Shown here: piece by piece, positions 34,938 through 43,315 of the stretch
Position numbering within the stretch: position 1 is the stretch's first letter
Layout of the letters: each line of letters starts with the position of its first letter
Assembly (NCBI RefSeq): GCF_000011365.1
Contig: NC_004463.1
Span: 7,302,001 to 7,366,000 of the forward strand
Direction: 5' to 3'
DNA from: Bradyrhizobium diazoefficiens USDA 110
Lineage (GTDB): Bacteria; Pseudomonadota; Alphaproteobacteria; Rhizobiales; Xanthobacteraceae
Length of the DNA: 64,000 bases
Position numbers and translations under genes: made by a program
Notes under the pieces: model-generated
What the model was told of the DNA's origin: nothing
What the model saw: the letters and a program-made list of their open reading frames with translations, nothing else
Databases searched by the model: none

Positions 34938-35081
34938 CCTCATCCTGAGGAGACCGCCACCGGGTCCGCGCAATGCGCGGCCCGATGACAGGCTCCGCAG
35001 TCGTCTCGAAGGATGGCCGCGGGCGAGATGGTGGGGCCTGCATGGTTCGAGACGGCGCTTCGCGCCTCCTCACCATGAGGA
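34938..35081. repeat. Family C repeat, copy with CCGGGTCCGCGC insert
   Basis: CCTCATCCTGAGGAGACCGC...CCTCCTCACCATGAGGA is nearly the same as the copy at 35920-36087 on the other side of the SDR gene, including GGGTCCGCGCAA(T/A)GCGCGGCCCG. The two bracket that gene in direct orientation. Confidence 0.85.
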
Positions 35082-35108
35082 ATGGACACCGTCACCCGCG
35101 CATGCGCC

Positions 35109-35837
35109 CTAAAGATCGAAATTGGTCGGCAGCATCAGCACGTCTCGAATGGTCATGCCGCGCGGCCGCGTCAGCATGAACATCACGACCTCGGCCACGT
35201 CGCTGGCTTCCAGCAGGCTTCCCGAGTCCCTGGCTTCCTTCAGCTTCTCGGGCGGCCAGTCCGCGAGCAGCGCGCTGACGACCGGGCCGGGCGAGATCGA
35301 GCCCACGCGAATGCCATGCTTGAAGACCTGGCGCCGCACCGTCTGGACGAAGCAGTTGATCGCCCATTTGGACGACGCATAGACCGGCTCCCACGGCGTC
35401 GGAAAATGCGCCGCCAGCGAACTCGTGACGATGATGTCGCCGGTTCGGCGTTCGATCATGTGCGGTAGCACGTCGTGCACGTTTTTCATCACGACGTTGA
35501 CATTCAGGTTCAGCATCCGGTCGATCGCCATGGTGTCGGCATCGACCAGATCGCCGCCGACATACGTGCCTGCGTTTGCATGCAGGATGTCGAGCTGGCA
35601 GGCCTTCTCCAAGACGCGCGGCAACAGCGTTGCGCAGTCTTCTGGATCGAGCAGGTCGACGACCAGCGGGATCACGGTGTCGCCGTGCTTGTTGCAGAGC
35701 GCCTTCAGCGCAGCCTCGTCGCGATCGACCATCACCACGCGCGCGCCCGCAGCCAGCATCGCCTCGGCACTCGCCAATCCGATGCCGGACGCGGCTCCGG
35801 TGACGGCAGCAACCTTGCCTTCCAATTCTCTCGCCAT
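35109..35837 (-). CDS. Short-chain dehydrogenase/reductase (polyol-dehydrogenase-like)
   Basis: The protein has 242 residues, a classical SDR. Cofactor motif VTGAASGIGLASAEAMLAAG, Asp in VVMVDRDEA (suggesting NAD preference), NAG motif LHANAGTYVGG, catalytic Ser in IIVTSSLAAH, and YASSKWA with Tyr and Lys. The substrate is unknown. Ribitol/sorbitol dehydrogenases of rhizobia resemble this form, but that is only a general likeness. Family C repeats lie on both sides and no co-directional partner is close, so it is probably transcribed alone. Confidence 0.88.
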   Translation of the reverse strand: MARELEGKVAAVTGAASGIGLASAEAMLAAGARVVMVDRDEAALKALCNKHGDTVIPLVVDLLDPEDCATLLPRVLEKACQLDILHANAGTYVGGDLVDADTMAIDRMLNLNVNVVMKNVHDVLPHMIERRTGDIIVTSSLAAHFPTPWEPVYASSKWAINCFVQTVRRQVFKHGIRVGSISPGPVVSALLADWPPEKLKEARDSGSLLEASDVAEVVMFMLTRPRGMTIRDVLMLPTNFDL

Positions 35838-35919
35838 GGGATCACCATCCTGCTGAGATTGGCAGTATAGCGATCCAAGGCGACCTGGCGAAGTGGATCA
35901 CGTCGCAATAAGCACCAAA

Positions 35920-36087
35920 CCTCATCCTGAGGAGACCGCCACCGGGTCCGCGCAAAGCGCGGCCCGATGACAGGCTCCGCGGTCGTCTCGAAGGATGGCC
36001 GGCGGCGGTGTGTGGGCCTCCATGTTCTCCGAGCGATGCAAAGCATCGTCCGGCGACGGCGCTGGCGCGCCTCCTCGTCATGAGGGG
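35920..36087. repeat. Family C repeat, second copy flanking the SDR gene
   Basis: CCTCATCCTGAGGAGACCGC ... CCTCCTCGTCATGAGGGG, longer than other copies owing to ATGTTCTCCGAGCGATGCAAAGCATCG in pieces. Together with the family F repeat it fills the 430-bp gap 35838-36270, where I find no gene. Confidence 0.82.
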
Positions 36088-36168
36088 CGAGGTCTGCCAT
36101 CGTGGATGCTGAGGCGATGGGTTTCGCGTTGCTCTACCCATCCTACGCGCCAGAAAGCGCGATAGCTC

Positions 36169-36240
36169 GTAGCCCGGATGAGCGAAGCGATATCCGGGGT
36201 CGGCGGTTGACCCGCATGTCGCTTCGCTTATGCGGGCTAC
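36169..36240. repeat. Family F repeat, copy 2
   Basis: GTAGCCCGGATGAGCGAAGC...GCTTATGCGGGCTAC matches the copy at 34314 with the same ends and hairpins. Confidence 0.85.
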
Positions 36241-36270
36241 AGGCTACAGGCCTGACCCACCGTACGAGGT

Positions 36271-36708
36271 TCACCCCGCATACGCCTTGTCGAGGTCTGC
36301 AATCACGATCTTCCGCATCCCCATCATCGCCTGCATGACGCGGTTGGCCTTGGTGCGGTCGGGGTCGCCAAGGTAGCGGCCGAGCGCTGATGGGATCACC
36401 TGCCAGGACAGGCCGAACTTGTCCTTGAGCCAGCCGCAGCGGGATTCCTCGCCGCCGTCGGCGGTGAGCCTGTCCCAAAAATAATCCACCTCACCTTGCG
36501 TCTCCACGCTGATGAAGAACGACACCGCCTCGTTGAATCTGTATTGCGGCCCGCCGTTGAGCGCGTGGAAGCGCTGGCCTTCGAGTTCGAACACCGCCAT
36601 GAAGTCGCTGACGGTCTCGACCTCAGCGTTGGGGAACACCGATTTGTAGAACGCGACGGCTTCCGGGACGTTGTTGTCGAACCAGAGGAACGGCGTGATT
36701 GAGGTCAT
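36271..36708 (-). CDS. VOC/PhnB-like protein (3-demethylubiquinone methyltransferase-type glyoxalase fold)
   Basis: The protein has 145 residues from ATG 36708. The start MTSITPFLWFDNNVPEAVAF followed by YKSVFPNAEVETV is the typical PhnB/VOC beginning. FELEGQRFHALNGGPQYRFN, SFFISVETQGEVDYFWDRL and CGWLKDKFGLSWQVIP complete the domain. The older name 3-demethylubiquinone-9 methyltransferase for this family is not supported by biochemistry, so only the fold is called. Family members include antibiotic-binding and unknown metabolic proteins. It is soluble and cytoplasmic. Confidence 0.88.
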   Translation of the reverse strand: MTSITPFLWFDNNVPEAVAFYKSVFPNAEVETVSDFMAVFELEGQRFHALNGGPQYRFNEAVSFFISVETQGEVDYFWDRLTADGGEESRCGWLKDKFGLSWQVIPSALGRYLGDPDRTKANRVMQAMMGMRKIVIADLDKAYAG

Positions 36709-36816
36709 GAAACTGTATCCTTTCGTCTTGGACCGGACGCGCGAGCGCGCGCCACTGTCCCAAGGACGAGGCACGGAACGTCATTCCGACAGAGGGAACG
36801 CGTAATATTCTCAGCC

Positions 36817-36943
36817 GTCGTCCCGGCGAAGGCCGGGACCCATACCCCCAGGGAGCAGTTTGGCGAAGATCGGTCGTTCGGGATTAGTACCACCGGCAAT
36901 CGATAGACCTCGCGGTATGGGTCCCGGCCTTCGCCGGGACGAC
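36817..36943. repeat. Family E repeat, copy 1
   Basis: GTCGTCCCGGCGAAGGCCGGGACCCATACC and its reverse complement at the far end (GGTATGGGTCCCGGCCTTCGCCGGGACGAC in pieces) make a long stem. It fills the 36709-37047 spacer between the divergent PhnB-like and GST genes. The other copy is at 61164. Confidence 0.88.
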
Positions 36944-37047
36944 ACCGTAGGTTTGGGCGGCACGCGCGATGAAAGCCAAATAGGTTGTCGGAATCCGCCC
37001 CGCCCATTCGTCCTTTGGATGCTACCCCGATGACCCCGGAGCCCCCC

Positions 37048-37695
37048 ATGCCCACCATCACCGCCTTCGAAAGCTCGCCCGACCGCGGCAGGGGACAGGC
37101 GCGCGACATGCGGGTTCGCTGGGCGCTGGAGGAAGTCGGCCAGCCCTACGACGTCCGCCTCGTCTCGTTCGCGGCGATGAAGCAACCCGCGCATCTTGCG
37201 CTGCATCCGTTCGGGCAGATCCCGACCTTCGAGGACGGCGATCTCGCGCTGTTTGAATCGGGCGCGATCGTGCTCCATCTCGCCGAGCGTTATGCCGGCC
37301 TGCTGCCGCTCGAGGTAAATGCGAGGGGCCGCGCGATTGCGTGGATGTTTGCCGCGCTCAATACGCTGGAGCCGCCGATCGTCGAGCTCGGAATGGCGCT
37401 GCTGTTCGAGCGCGACAAGAGCTGGTACGAGGCGCGCCTGCCCATGTTGCAGGATCGCGTCCGTACCAGGCTCGGCGAATTGTCGGCTCGCCTCGGCGAT
37501 GCCGACTGGCTCGACGGCGCGTTCAGCGCCGGCGATCTCATGATGGTGACGGTGCTGCGCCGGCTCGACACCTCCGGCCTGCTGGACGAATACCCTGACA
37601 TCGCCGCGTACGTCGCCCGCGGCGAAGCCCGGCCGGCGTTCAGGCGTGCGTTCGAGGCGCAGTTGGCGGTGTTCACCGCCGCATCGCGTTCGTAG
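37048..37695 (+). CDS. Glutathione S-transferase family protein (copy 1)
   Basis: The protein has 215 residues from ATG 37048, which has GGAG at six bases; ATG 37030 is possible. The thioredoxin-like N-terminal domain has the glutathione-contacting segment GQIPTFEDGDLALFESGAIV with cis-Pro and the ESGAI motif. The C-terminal helical domain has WLDGAFSAGDLMMVTVLRRL, the N-capping box of GSTs. Substrate unknown. A second, distantly related GST gene follows 135 bp downstream in the same direction. Confidence 0.9.
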   Translation: MPTITAFESSPDRGRGQARDMRVRWALEEVGQPYDVRLVSFAAMKQPAHLALHPFGQIPTFEDGDLALFESGAIVLHLAERYAGLLPLEVNARGRAIAWMFAALNTLEPPIVELGMALLFERDKSWYEARLPMLQDRVRTRLGELSARLGDADWLDGAFSAGDLMMVTVLRRLDTSGLLDEYPDIAAYVARGEARPAFRRAFEAQLAVFTAASRS

Positions 37696-37830
37696 GAGCG
37701 GCGCCCCACGCTCAACCGTCATCCTGGCTTTCGCCAGGACGACAGCGTGGGTTTGACGAATTCCGCCGGCCCATTGCGTCCGTCTCCCCGCCCCTGCATG
37801 CTGCCTCCGCCAACACGGAGGAGCCCGCTC

Positions 37831-38526
37831 ATGCTGACGCTCTACTCCTACCCAAAACTGTTCGGCGTCGCCGACAACAACGGCTACGGCCTCAAGGTCT
37901 ACGCCTTCCTGAAGCTCGCCGGCGTGCCGTTCGTGCACGAGCATATCTTCGATGCCTCCGCCGCGCCGCGCGGGCAGCTGCCCTACATCGTCGACGACGG
38001 CGAGACCATCGGCGACAGCGAGACGATCATCGCGCACGCCATCGCAAAATATCACCTGAGCATCGATGCCGGGCTTTCGCAGGACGCACGGAGGACCAAT
38101 CACTTCGTCACCCGCATGCTGGACGATCTCTACTGGGTGATGTCGTACTCGCGCTGGAAGGACGAGCGCTACTATCCGGCCTTCCGCGACGCCTTCATCG
38201 CGCAGCATCCGCAGATCGATGCGGAAGGGTTCGAGAAGGCGAAGGCGTACAACGCGCAGCGCTATCATTACCAGGGTATCGGCCGCTACACGCCCGAGCA
38301 GGCCTATGCGCGGGGCCTCGCGGACCTCGAGGTGCTGGCCGAGATCGTGCCCGCCACGGGCTTCGTGCACGGCAAAGCGCCGACCAGCTGTGATGCCGGT
38401 ATCTACGGCTTCATCGCCAACATTTACTACTTTTCGATCCCGACGCCGCTGAAGGCGTTCGTCGATGCGCACGCCAATCTCGTCGCGCATTGCGAGCGGA
38501 TCCATGCGGCGGTGACGGGAGCGTAG
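37831..38526 (+). CDS. Glutathione S-transferase family protein (copy 2, FAX/metaxin-like)
   Basis: The protein has 231 residues, ATG 37831 after CACGGAGGAG. The N-terminal part (LTLYSYPKLFGVADNNGYGL, KLAGVPFVHEHIF, RGQLPYIVDDGETIGDSETI) is the GST thioredoxin fold of the subgroup that resembles failed-axon-connections/metaxin proteins. The C-terminal part has TGFVHGKAPTSCDAGIYGFI. It is clearly different from copy 1, so the pair is not a recent duplication. Activity toward glutathione conjugates is assumed from the fold only. Confidence 0.88.
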   Translation: MLTLYSYPKLFGVADNNGYGLKVYAFLKLAGVPFVHEHIFDASAAPRGQLPYIVDDGETIGDSETIIAHAIAKYHLSIDAGLSQDARRTNHFVTRMLDDLYWVMSYSRWKDERYYPAFRDAFIAQHPQIDAEGFEKAKAYNAQRYHYQGIGRYTPEQAYARGLADLEVLAEIVPATGFVHGKAPTSCDAGIYGFIANIYYFSIPTPLKAFVDAHANLVAHCERIHAAVTGA

Positions 38527-38531
38527 GGAGC

Positions 38532-38628
38532 CGTAGGGTGGGCAAAGCGAAGCGTGCCCACCAACTCTTTCGTCCGAGCTGACACCGATGGTGGGCACGG
38601 CGCTTACGCGCCTTTGCCCACCCTACGC
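38532..38628. repeat. Family G repeat, copy 1
   Basis: CGTAGGGTGGGCAAAGCGAA ... GCGCCTTTGCCCACCCTACG, a long inverted repeat with GTGCCCACC / GGTGGGCAC inner arms. It lies between convergent genes. Confidence 0.9.
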
Positions 38629-38630
38629 AC

Positions 38631-39065
38631 CTACCGCATCGTGATCGCGAGCCCGCTGAGATCCGCGTTCGCCATCAGGCCGGTCTGGTAGCCCGACAGC
38701 TCCAGCACCGCGCCCTTCTGGTTGGTGAGCACGATGGCGCGGGCGCCGCGGCCGACGGCAAGGCCGGCGCCGGCGGCACCGTAGACGCCGGCGACGTCAG
38801 AGGGACGGTTGATGTTGGAGACGCGGCCGCGCAGCACGGTCTTGGAGCCGCCGAAGACGAGGCCGTAGTCGAGCCCGCCGGTGGAGAGCCCATAGGAGCG
38901 GCCGCGGAAGTTCAGGACGCCCGAGCCGCCGGAGCCGCCGATGATCCAGCCCGCCTTGTAGATCGTCAGCACCACGGTGCCGCCGTCGGCCAGCGCCGAG
39001 GTCGAGAGCCCGGCAAGCGCCGCGATGGCGACCAGCGCGGCGCGAAGGGTGGAAGCGATCTTCAT
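38631..39065 (-). CDS. Exported Gly-rich beta protein, unknown function
   Basis: The protein has 144 residues from ATG 39065. A signal peptide (ALVAIAALAGLSTSALA) is followed by a compact Gly-rich domain: VVLTIYKAGWIIGGSGGSG, LNFRGRSYGLSTGGLDYGLV, and GVYGAAGAGLAVGRGARAIV, ending LSGLAITMR. The alternating small and aromatic residues suggest beta strands as in a periplasmic barrel or lipid-binding sheet. I have seen similar annotated hypothetical proteins in this group of bacteria but cannot name a family. The first bases after its stop run into a family G repeat. Confidence 0.75.
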   Translation of the reverse strand: MKIASTLRAALVAIAALAGLSTSALADGGTVVLTIYKAGWIIGGSGGSGVLNFRGRSYGLSTGGLDYGLVFGGSKTVLRGRVSNINRPSDVAGVYGAAGAGLAVGRGARAIVLTNQKGAVLELSGYQTGLMANADLSGLAITMR

Positions 39066-39190
39066 GGGGCGTCTCCGGGGGCTATTTTTCAAGGGAGGGA
39101 TCGAATCAGACGCAGCGAATCTATCCGATGGATCGCGGCGGGAACATGATGGGGTGGACGTGAGGCGCAAGGTGCAGCATCGCATTCAAC

Positions 39191-39293
39191 TGTCATCGCC
39201 CGCGCAGGCGGGCGATCCAGTATTCCAGAGACGGCGGTGGCTGAACGGGGAAGCCGCGGCGTACTGGATGCCCCGGTCAAGCCGGGGCATGAC
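39191..39293. repeat. Family D repeat, copy 2
   Basis: GTCATCGCCCGCGCAGGCGGGCGATCCAGTA ... TACTGGATGCCCCGGTCAAGCCGGGGCATGAC in pieces, with ATCCAGTATTCCAGAGACGG inside. It is part of the gene-free stretch 39066-39544. Confidence 0.87.
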
Positions 39294-39330
39294 GGCGGAG
39301 CTTGGTGCCGCAGGACGGGCAACTTCATGA

Positions 39331-39445
39331 TGCCATTCTGCCCCTGTTTTGCCCGACGGAGCAAGCGATTGCTTCGGCGTTACCGAATTCAAAAAAGCCC
39401 AATGATTTCGGCGTGATCCTACTGTGCATGGGGTTGTTTTCGCGG
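39331..39445. repeat. Possible dispersed element around CCCCTGTTTTGCCCGACGG
   Basis: The segments CTGCCCCTGTTTTGCCCGAC and GCATGGGGTTGTTTTCGCG about 70 bp apart are, from memory, recurrent in Bradyrhizobium intergenic regions. Only one copy is in this window, so the repeat status cannot be shown here. It is AT-richer than its surroundings. Confidence 0.35.
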
Positions 39446-39544
39446 TTTTCGTTTTTGCCCCCCTGCGCCGCCCCCTCATGGCGATTGCAAGTCCCCCGCA
39501 TGTCGCTACGCTGACGGGCCCTGCACGACCCCCGAGGTGATCCC

Positions 39545-39928
39545 ATGCCGATCCAGCATTTCGCGCCCCCGCCGCATGTGAAGGCACCGCCGCTGTCCTT
39601 TGCGACGCGCGTCGGCGATCTCCTGTTCGTCTCCGGCATTCCCGGCTTCGACGGCAATGGCGCGCTGCCCGACGGCTTCGAGGCGCAGTTCGCCAACGTC
39701 GCCATCAACATCAAGCGCGTGCTGGCCGAGGCCGGCGCAACCGTCCGCGATCTCGTCAAGGTCAACGTGCTTCTGACGCGTGCCTCCGACGTTGCCGCCA
39801 TGAACGCGCTCTATGCCGGCGCCTTCGGTCCGCCGCCCTATCCGGCACGCACCACCTGCGTGGTGCACGCGCTGCCCGATCCGCGGATGCTGATCGAGAT
39901 CGAGGCGGTGGCGTCGCTTTCGAAGTGA
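39545..39928 (+). CDS. RidA family protein (YjgF/YER057c/UK114)
   Basis: The protein has 127 residues. Members of this trimeric family hydrolyse reactive enamine/imine intermediates or have related roles. Seen: LLFVSGIPGFDGNG, FANVAINIKRVLAEAGATVR, VKVNVLLTRASDVAAMNALY and PPYPARTTCVVHALPDPRML with the conserved Arg that binds the substrate carboxylate. The final acidic IEIEAVASL is typical. It stands alone, so the imine-generating partner is not suggested by context. Confidence 0.9.
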   Translation: MPIQHFAPPPHVKAPPLSFATRVGDLLFVSGIPGFDGNGALPDGFEAQFANVAINIKRVLAEAGATVRDLVKVNVLLTRASDVAAMNALYAGAFGPPPYPARTTCVVHALPDPRMLIEIEAVASLSK

Positions 39929-40071
39929 GCAGTGTGACTTGCCGGGCACGCGGCCAAACCAAGTGCCCCGCATCGCCTGACATGTCCGTGAACGGCGGCT
40001 CCCCGGCTTGCAAAGGACCGGCTTTTACCGCACGAATTTTCGGGTCACACTTCCCCACAAGGAGATTTTTC

Positions 40072-40332
40072 ATGCGTCGCGTTCTCGCCCTCTGTGCCGT
40101 TGCCGGCATCGCCACCTCCGTCTTTGCCGTACCGGCCTTGGCAGCCCCCAGCTATTACGTGATCCGCTGGGACAACACCGGCATCTGCCAGGTCTGGAAC
40201 GAGGACCTGAAGTACAAGCCGTTCCAGTGGGGCGCCTCGACCTACAAGGTCGTCAGCAAGCCGCTCCCGACCTTCACGGCCGCCTCCGACCTCCAGATCA
40301 AGCTGCGCGGGGAGCGCCGCTGCACGCTCTGA
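40072..40332 (+). CDS. Small exported protein, RW-W family (paralog 1)
   Basis: The protein has 86 residues. AAGGAG lies seven bases before the ATG. A signal peptide (VLALCAVAGIATSVFAVPALA) is followed by a short mature domain of about 60 residues with YYVIRWDNTGICQVWNEDLK and a terminal RRCTL. The two Cys may pair. A paralog with the same pattern (YHLIRWQDTGFCQIWDE) is encoded 240 bp downstream. I know of no function. A strong terminator follows. Confidence 0.85.
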   Translation: MRRVLALCAVAGIATSVFAVPALAAPSYYVIRWDNTGICQVWNEDLKYKPFQWGASTYKVVSKPLPTFTAASDLQIKLRGERRCTL

Positions 40333-40358
40333 GCCTGACGCGACAGACGGGATTTGAA

Positions 40359-40394
40359 AGGGCGGATCGCGCGAGCGATCCGCCCTCTTCTTTT
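40359..40394 (+). terminator. Rho-independent terminator after paralog 1
   Basis: AGGGCGGATCGC-gcga-GCGATCCGCCCT followed by CTTCTTTT: a 12-bp perfect stem, small loop and T-rich tail, 26 bp after the stop codon. Confidence 0.9.
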
Positions 40395-40572
40395 GGCGCG
40401 CGGCCTCCCATTTTTCGGGCTGAATCCCGCATTTCCGGCGCACGCGCTTTGAACCTGATCAACAGGCGGAACTACTCACATCTTGTCCGGGGCGCGCCCC
40501 CCAAAAGCGCCCCGCACCCGCCTCCCGTCATTGTCGGGAGGCGCATCACATCTTTCATTTGAGGAGCTGATC

Positions 40573-40824
40573 ATGCGTCGTATTTCCGTGCTGTGCGCTG
40601 CCGCCGGTCTTGCCGTCACCGCCTTCGTCGCCGCGAGCCCCGCGGAGGCCAGCTATCACCTGATCCGCTGGCAGGACACCGGCTTCTGCCAGATCTGGGA
40701 CGAGAGCATCCCGACCGCGCCGTGGCCCTCCGACTACGCCCGCGTCAGCGCCACCGTGCCGACCTTCGTCGACGCACTCGCGCTGAAGGACCACGCGTTG
40801 AGAAACGGCCACTGCACCTGGTAG
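40573..40824 (+). CDS. Small exported protein, RW-W family (paralog 2)
   Basis: The protein has 83 residues, with GAGGAG before the ATG. Signal peptide: VLCAAAGLAVTAFVAASPAEA. The mature part shares YHLIRWQDTGFCQIWDE and a Cys-containing last segment (RNGHCTW) with the protein at 40072. The first gene is closed by a terminator, so this one must have its own promoter within 40395-40572. The function is unknown. A periplasmic or secreted location is predicted. Confidence 0.85.
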   Translation: MRRISVLCAAAGLAVTAFVAASPAEASYHLIRWQDTGFCQIWDESIPTAPWPSDYARVSATVPTFVDALALKDHALRNGHCTW

Positions 40825-40849
40825 GATTCGATCGGCGGACGACAAGGGT

Positions 40850-40882
40850 CGGGCAAGGATGCGCTGCTAGCATCCTTGCCCG
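40850..40882 (+). terminator. Hairpin after paralog 2, terminator-like
   Basis: CGGGCAAGGATGC-gctgcta-GCATCCTTGCCCG, a 13-bp perfect stem 25 bp after the stop. The following sequence (TTCGCGTTT) has only a weak T tract, so termination efficiency is uncertain. Confidence 0.6.
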
Positions 40883-40930
40883 TTCGCGTTTCTATCCAGC
40901 GTTTCTACTCAGCTCCCGCGGGATCAATCG

Positions 40931-41569
40931 ATGCGCACGCTCATCACGACGGCAGCGATCCTCGCTGCATCGCTCGCACTCGTCTCCACATCGCCGGCGC
41001 AGGCGCCGCAATCCTTCCGCGTGATCTCGCCGATCTTCGGCCAGCTCGTCAGCTTCGCGATGCCGTCGAACTTCGTCGCGGTGTTCGAGAACACCAAGGG
41101 CGGCCACTACATCCGCGAAGCCGTGCTGAAGGGCGAGACGCCGGAACGCTGGACGCAGATGATCACGGTCACCGGCGAGAAGGGCATGACGCTGACTCAA
41201 GGTGCCTCGCCCGAGGCACTCGCAGGCTCCATCGCCGGCGGCTTCAAATCGGCCTGCCCCGACAGCTTTGCGGCACAGCCGCTCGGCGCCACGAATTTCG
41301 GCCGCTTCGAGGGTTTTGTCGCGGTGATCGGCTGTGGCCGCGTCGACAGCGGCCCGACCCGCCACAGCGAGACCGCCCTGCTGGTCACGCTGAAGGGCAC
41401 GACCGACTACTACACCATCCAATGGGCCGAGCGCGGCCCCGAGAGCGACGAGCCGCCGGTCAATGACGAACGCTGGCAAACCCGCCTGCGCGAGCTCAGC
41501 CCGATCGAGCTCTGCCCGATCGTACCGGGGGAAGCTGCGCCCTATCCGAGTTGCGTGAGCAAGAGCTGA
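40931..41569 (+). CDS. Exported protein of unknown function
   Basis: The protein has 212 residues. Signal peptide ILAASLALVSTSPAQA. The mature protein starts PQSFRVISPIFGQLVSFAMP and includes REAVLKGETPERWTQMITVT, SIAGGFKSACPDSFAAQPLG, RFEGFVAVIGCGRVDSG and DYYTIQWAERGPESDE. Three or four cysteines are spaced to allow disulfides. I do not recognise a named domain, although the general form recalls exported rhizobial proteins of about 200 residues. It is co-directional with the two small exported genes before it but separated by a hairpin. Confidence 0.78.
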   Translation: MRTLITTAAILAASLALVSTSPAQAPQSFRVISPIFGQLVSFAMPSNFVAVFENTKGGHYIREAVLKGETPERWTQMITVTGEKGMTLTQGASPEALAGSIAGGFKSACPDSFAAQPLGATNFGRFEGFVAVIGCGRVDSGPTRHSETALLVTLKGTTDYYTIQWAERGPESDEPPVNDERWQTRLRELSPIELCPIVPGEAAPYPSCVSKS

Positions 41570-41590
41570 GATTAGAAACAGCGCAGACGC

Positions 41591-41680
41591 CGTAGGGTGG
41601 GCAAAGCGAAGCGTGCCCACCATTCCATCCATCGCGAAGATGGTGGGCACGGCGCAAATGCGCCTTTGCCCACCCTACGA
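41591..41680. repeat. Family G repeat, copy 2
   Basis: CGTAGGGTGGGCAAAGCGAA...GCGCCTTTGCCCACCCTACG. Its right end provides the TAG stop codon of the J-domain gene on the minus strand. Confidence 0.9.
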
Positions 41681-42184
41681 GATCTCGTCTGAGCGCTCCC
41701 ACGCGTCCTTGTGCGCGCCGGGATGGATCAGGAGGTCGCGCGCGGCGGCGAGGTCGATGAAGGCTTCCGCGCTGCCACCGCGGTCGGGATGCATGCCCTT
41801 GGCGGCGCGGCGATAGGCCTGGTTGATGTCATCGCAGGTGAGCTGCACCGCGAGCGGCAGGCCGAGCACCTTGCGGGCGCGATCCTCGCTCGAGAGTTTC
41901 TTCGGCGTCGCGTTGCGGCGGCCGAAGCGCGGCGCGGTCAGACCATGAACGACATCGAGGACTACGCCGAGGCGGCGCTGGGCCGCCAGCATGACGCTGC
42001 GATCGTCATTGTCCACAGTCTGGCGCAGCACCGGAAGCGCCTGCTCGGCGGCCTGTCGCAGCGTGACATCGGTGCTCATCCGCGCGATCTCGGCTATGAG
42101 CCGGCCCGCCTCGGCCCAATCGACCGGCTCCGCCGACCGCAGGCGCTCGATCGCCAATTTCCAGGATTCAAGCCGTTCCATCAT
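41675..42184 (-). CDS. J-domain protein (DnaJ-like, C-terminal J domain)
   Basis: The protein has 169 residues from the ATG beginning MMERLESWKLAIERL. The first 100 residues are helical with no known domain. The last 60 contain ARKVLGLPLAVQLTCDDINQ, AYRRAAKGMHPDRGGSAEAF and a final DLLIHPG helix. HPD is the invariant tripeptide with which J proteins stimulate Hsp70 ATPase. A C-terminal rather than N-terminal J domain is typical of specialised co-chaperones. The stop codon lies inside a family G repeat. In-frame codons reach back to 42202. Confidence 0.85.
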   Translation of the reverse strand: MMERLESWKLAIERLRSAEPVDWAEAGRLIAEIARMSTDVTLRQAAEQALPVLRQTVDNDDRSVMLAAQRRLGVVLDVVHGLTAPRFGRRNATPKKLSSEDRARKVLGLPLAVQLTCDDINQAYRRAAKGMHPDRGGSAEAFIDLAAARDLLIHPGAHKDAWERSDEIS

Positions 42185-42295
42185 GCGCGCAACGTTTAGC
42201 AATGAGAATCAGTATGCCAAGGCCGCCGTTTCCGACCCCTTAATTTCGGGTTAGCCTTTCATGAAACTTAGAAACGAATCCGGGAGGAAAATGTC

Positions 42296-43063
42296 ATGGC
42301 ATTGCTTGCAAACCACATCGCCGTCGTCACCGGCGCCGGTTCCGGCATCGGCCGGGCGATCGCGGCCGGCTACGCGCGCGAGGGCGCACAAGTGGTGCTG
42401 CTCGACGTCAACGCCGACACGGTGGCGGAAGGGGCGCAGGAGATCCGCAAGGCCGGCGGCAGGGCCGAGAGTTTCGCGCTCGACGTGACCCGGCGCGACG
42501 ACTGCTTTGCGCTGGCCAAGCAGGTCGCCGACAAGGTCGGGCAGGTCTCGATCCTCGTCAACAATGCCGGCATCACCCGCCGCAACGCCTTCACCGCGGA
42601 GACGGAGACGGTGGCGAAGGACTGGAACGACATCATCTCGCTCAACCTCAACGGCGTCTTCAACATGACGCAGGCCTTCCTCGCTCCCTTGCGCGCAGCC
42701 AAGGGCCGCATCGTCAATATCGGCTCGATCCAGTCCTTCGTGCATCTGCGCACGCCGAGCTCGGCGGCCTACACCACCTCCAAGCACGGCGTGCTCGGCT
42801 TCACCAAGGCGCTCGCGGCCGAGCTCGGCAAGGAAGGCGTGCGCGTCAACGCGATCGGGCCGGGCTTCATCGAGACCAACATCAACGCCAATGTGCGCGC
42901 CACCAATCCGGCGCTGGTGCAGGCCTTCGTCGATCACACCCCGCTGGCGCGCACCGGCAAGCCCGAGGACATCGTGGGTCCCGCGATCTTCCTTGCGTCG
43001 GACATGTCGGCCTACGTCACGGGAACGATCGTGATGGTGGACGGCGGATATCGGACGGTGTGA
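42296..43063 (+). CDS. Short-chain dehydrogenase/reductase
   Basis: The protein has 255 residues, a classical SDR. Seen: VVTGAGSGIGRAIAAGYARE, Asp in VVLLDVNADT (NAD preference), ILVNNAGITRRN, IVNIGSIQSFVH with the catalytic Ser, YTTSKHGVLGFTKALAAELG, and the end VTGTIVMVDGGYRTV. It resembles FabG-type and sugar or bile-acid-type oxidoreductases, and the substrate cannot be set. GGGAGGAAAATGTC precedes the ATG. A family D repeat follows the stop. Confidence 0.9.
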   Translation: MALLANHIAVVTGAGSGIGRAIAAGYAREGAQVVLLDVNADTVAEGAQEIRKAGGRAESFALDVTRRDDCFALAKQVADKVGQVSILVNNAGITRRNAFTAETETVAKDWNDIISLNLNGVFNMTQAFLAPLRAAKGRIVNIGSIQSFVHLRTPSSAAYTTSKHGVLGFTKALAAELGKEGVRVNAIGPGFIETNINANVRATNPALVQAFVDHTPLARTGKPEDIVGPAIFLASDMSAYVTGTIVMVDGGYRTV

Positions 43064-43094
43064 GGGGGACGCGACGATCTATCGACACACACGG

Positions 43095-43215
43095 TGTCAT
43101 GCCCCGCGCAGGCGGGGCATCCAGTATTCCAGAGACGCCAGAGGTCCCACGAGGTGCCGCGGCGTACTGGATTGTCCACCCCCAGTGCGCCATTGCGCAC
43201 AAGACGGACGATGAC
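43095..43215. repeat. Family D repeat, copy 3
   Basis: GTGTCATGCCCCGCGCAGGC ... GGACGATGACGCC with ATCCAGTATTCCAGAGACGC and TGCGCCATTGCGCA inner parts. It occupies the first half of the gene-free stretch 43064-43424. The second half holds a CtrA-type site. Confidence 0.85.
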
Positions 43216-43315
43216 GCCGAGTGCGGCGCAAGATACGTCCGCATCACCATGCATCTCGCGCCAATCGCGGCGGCTTCGCGGCAATCCCAAGGTCAATTGG
43301 TGCGATCGCCCGCGG

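Noticed and set aside
36811..38598. 595-codon minus-strand frame across two GST genes
   Set aside because: It runs through a family E repeat and antisense to two proteins with clear GST folds.
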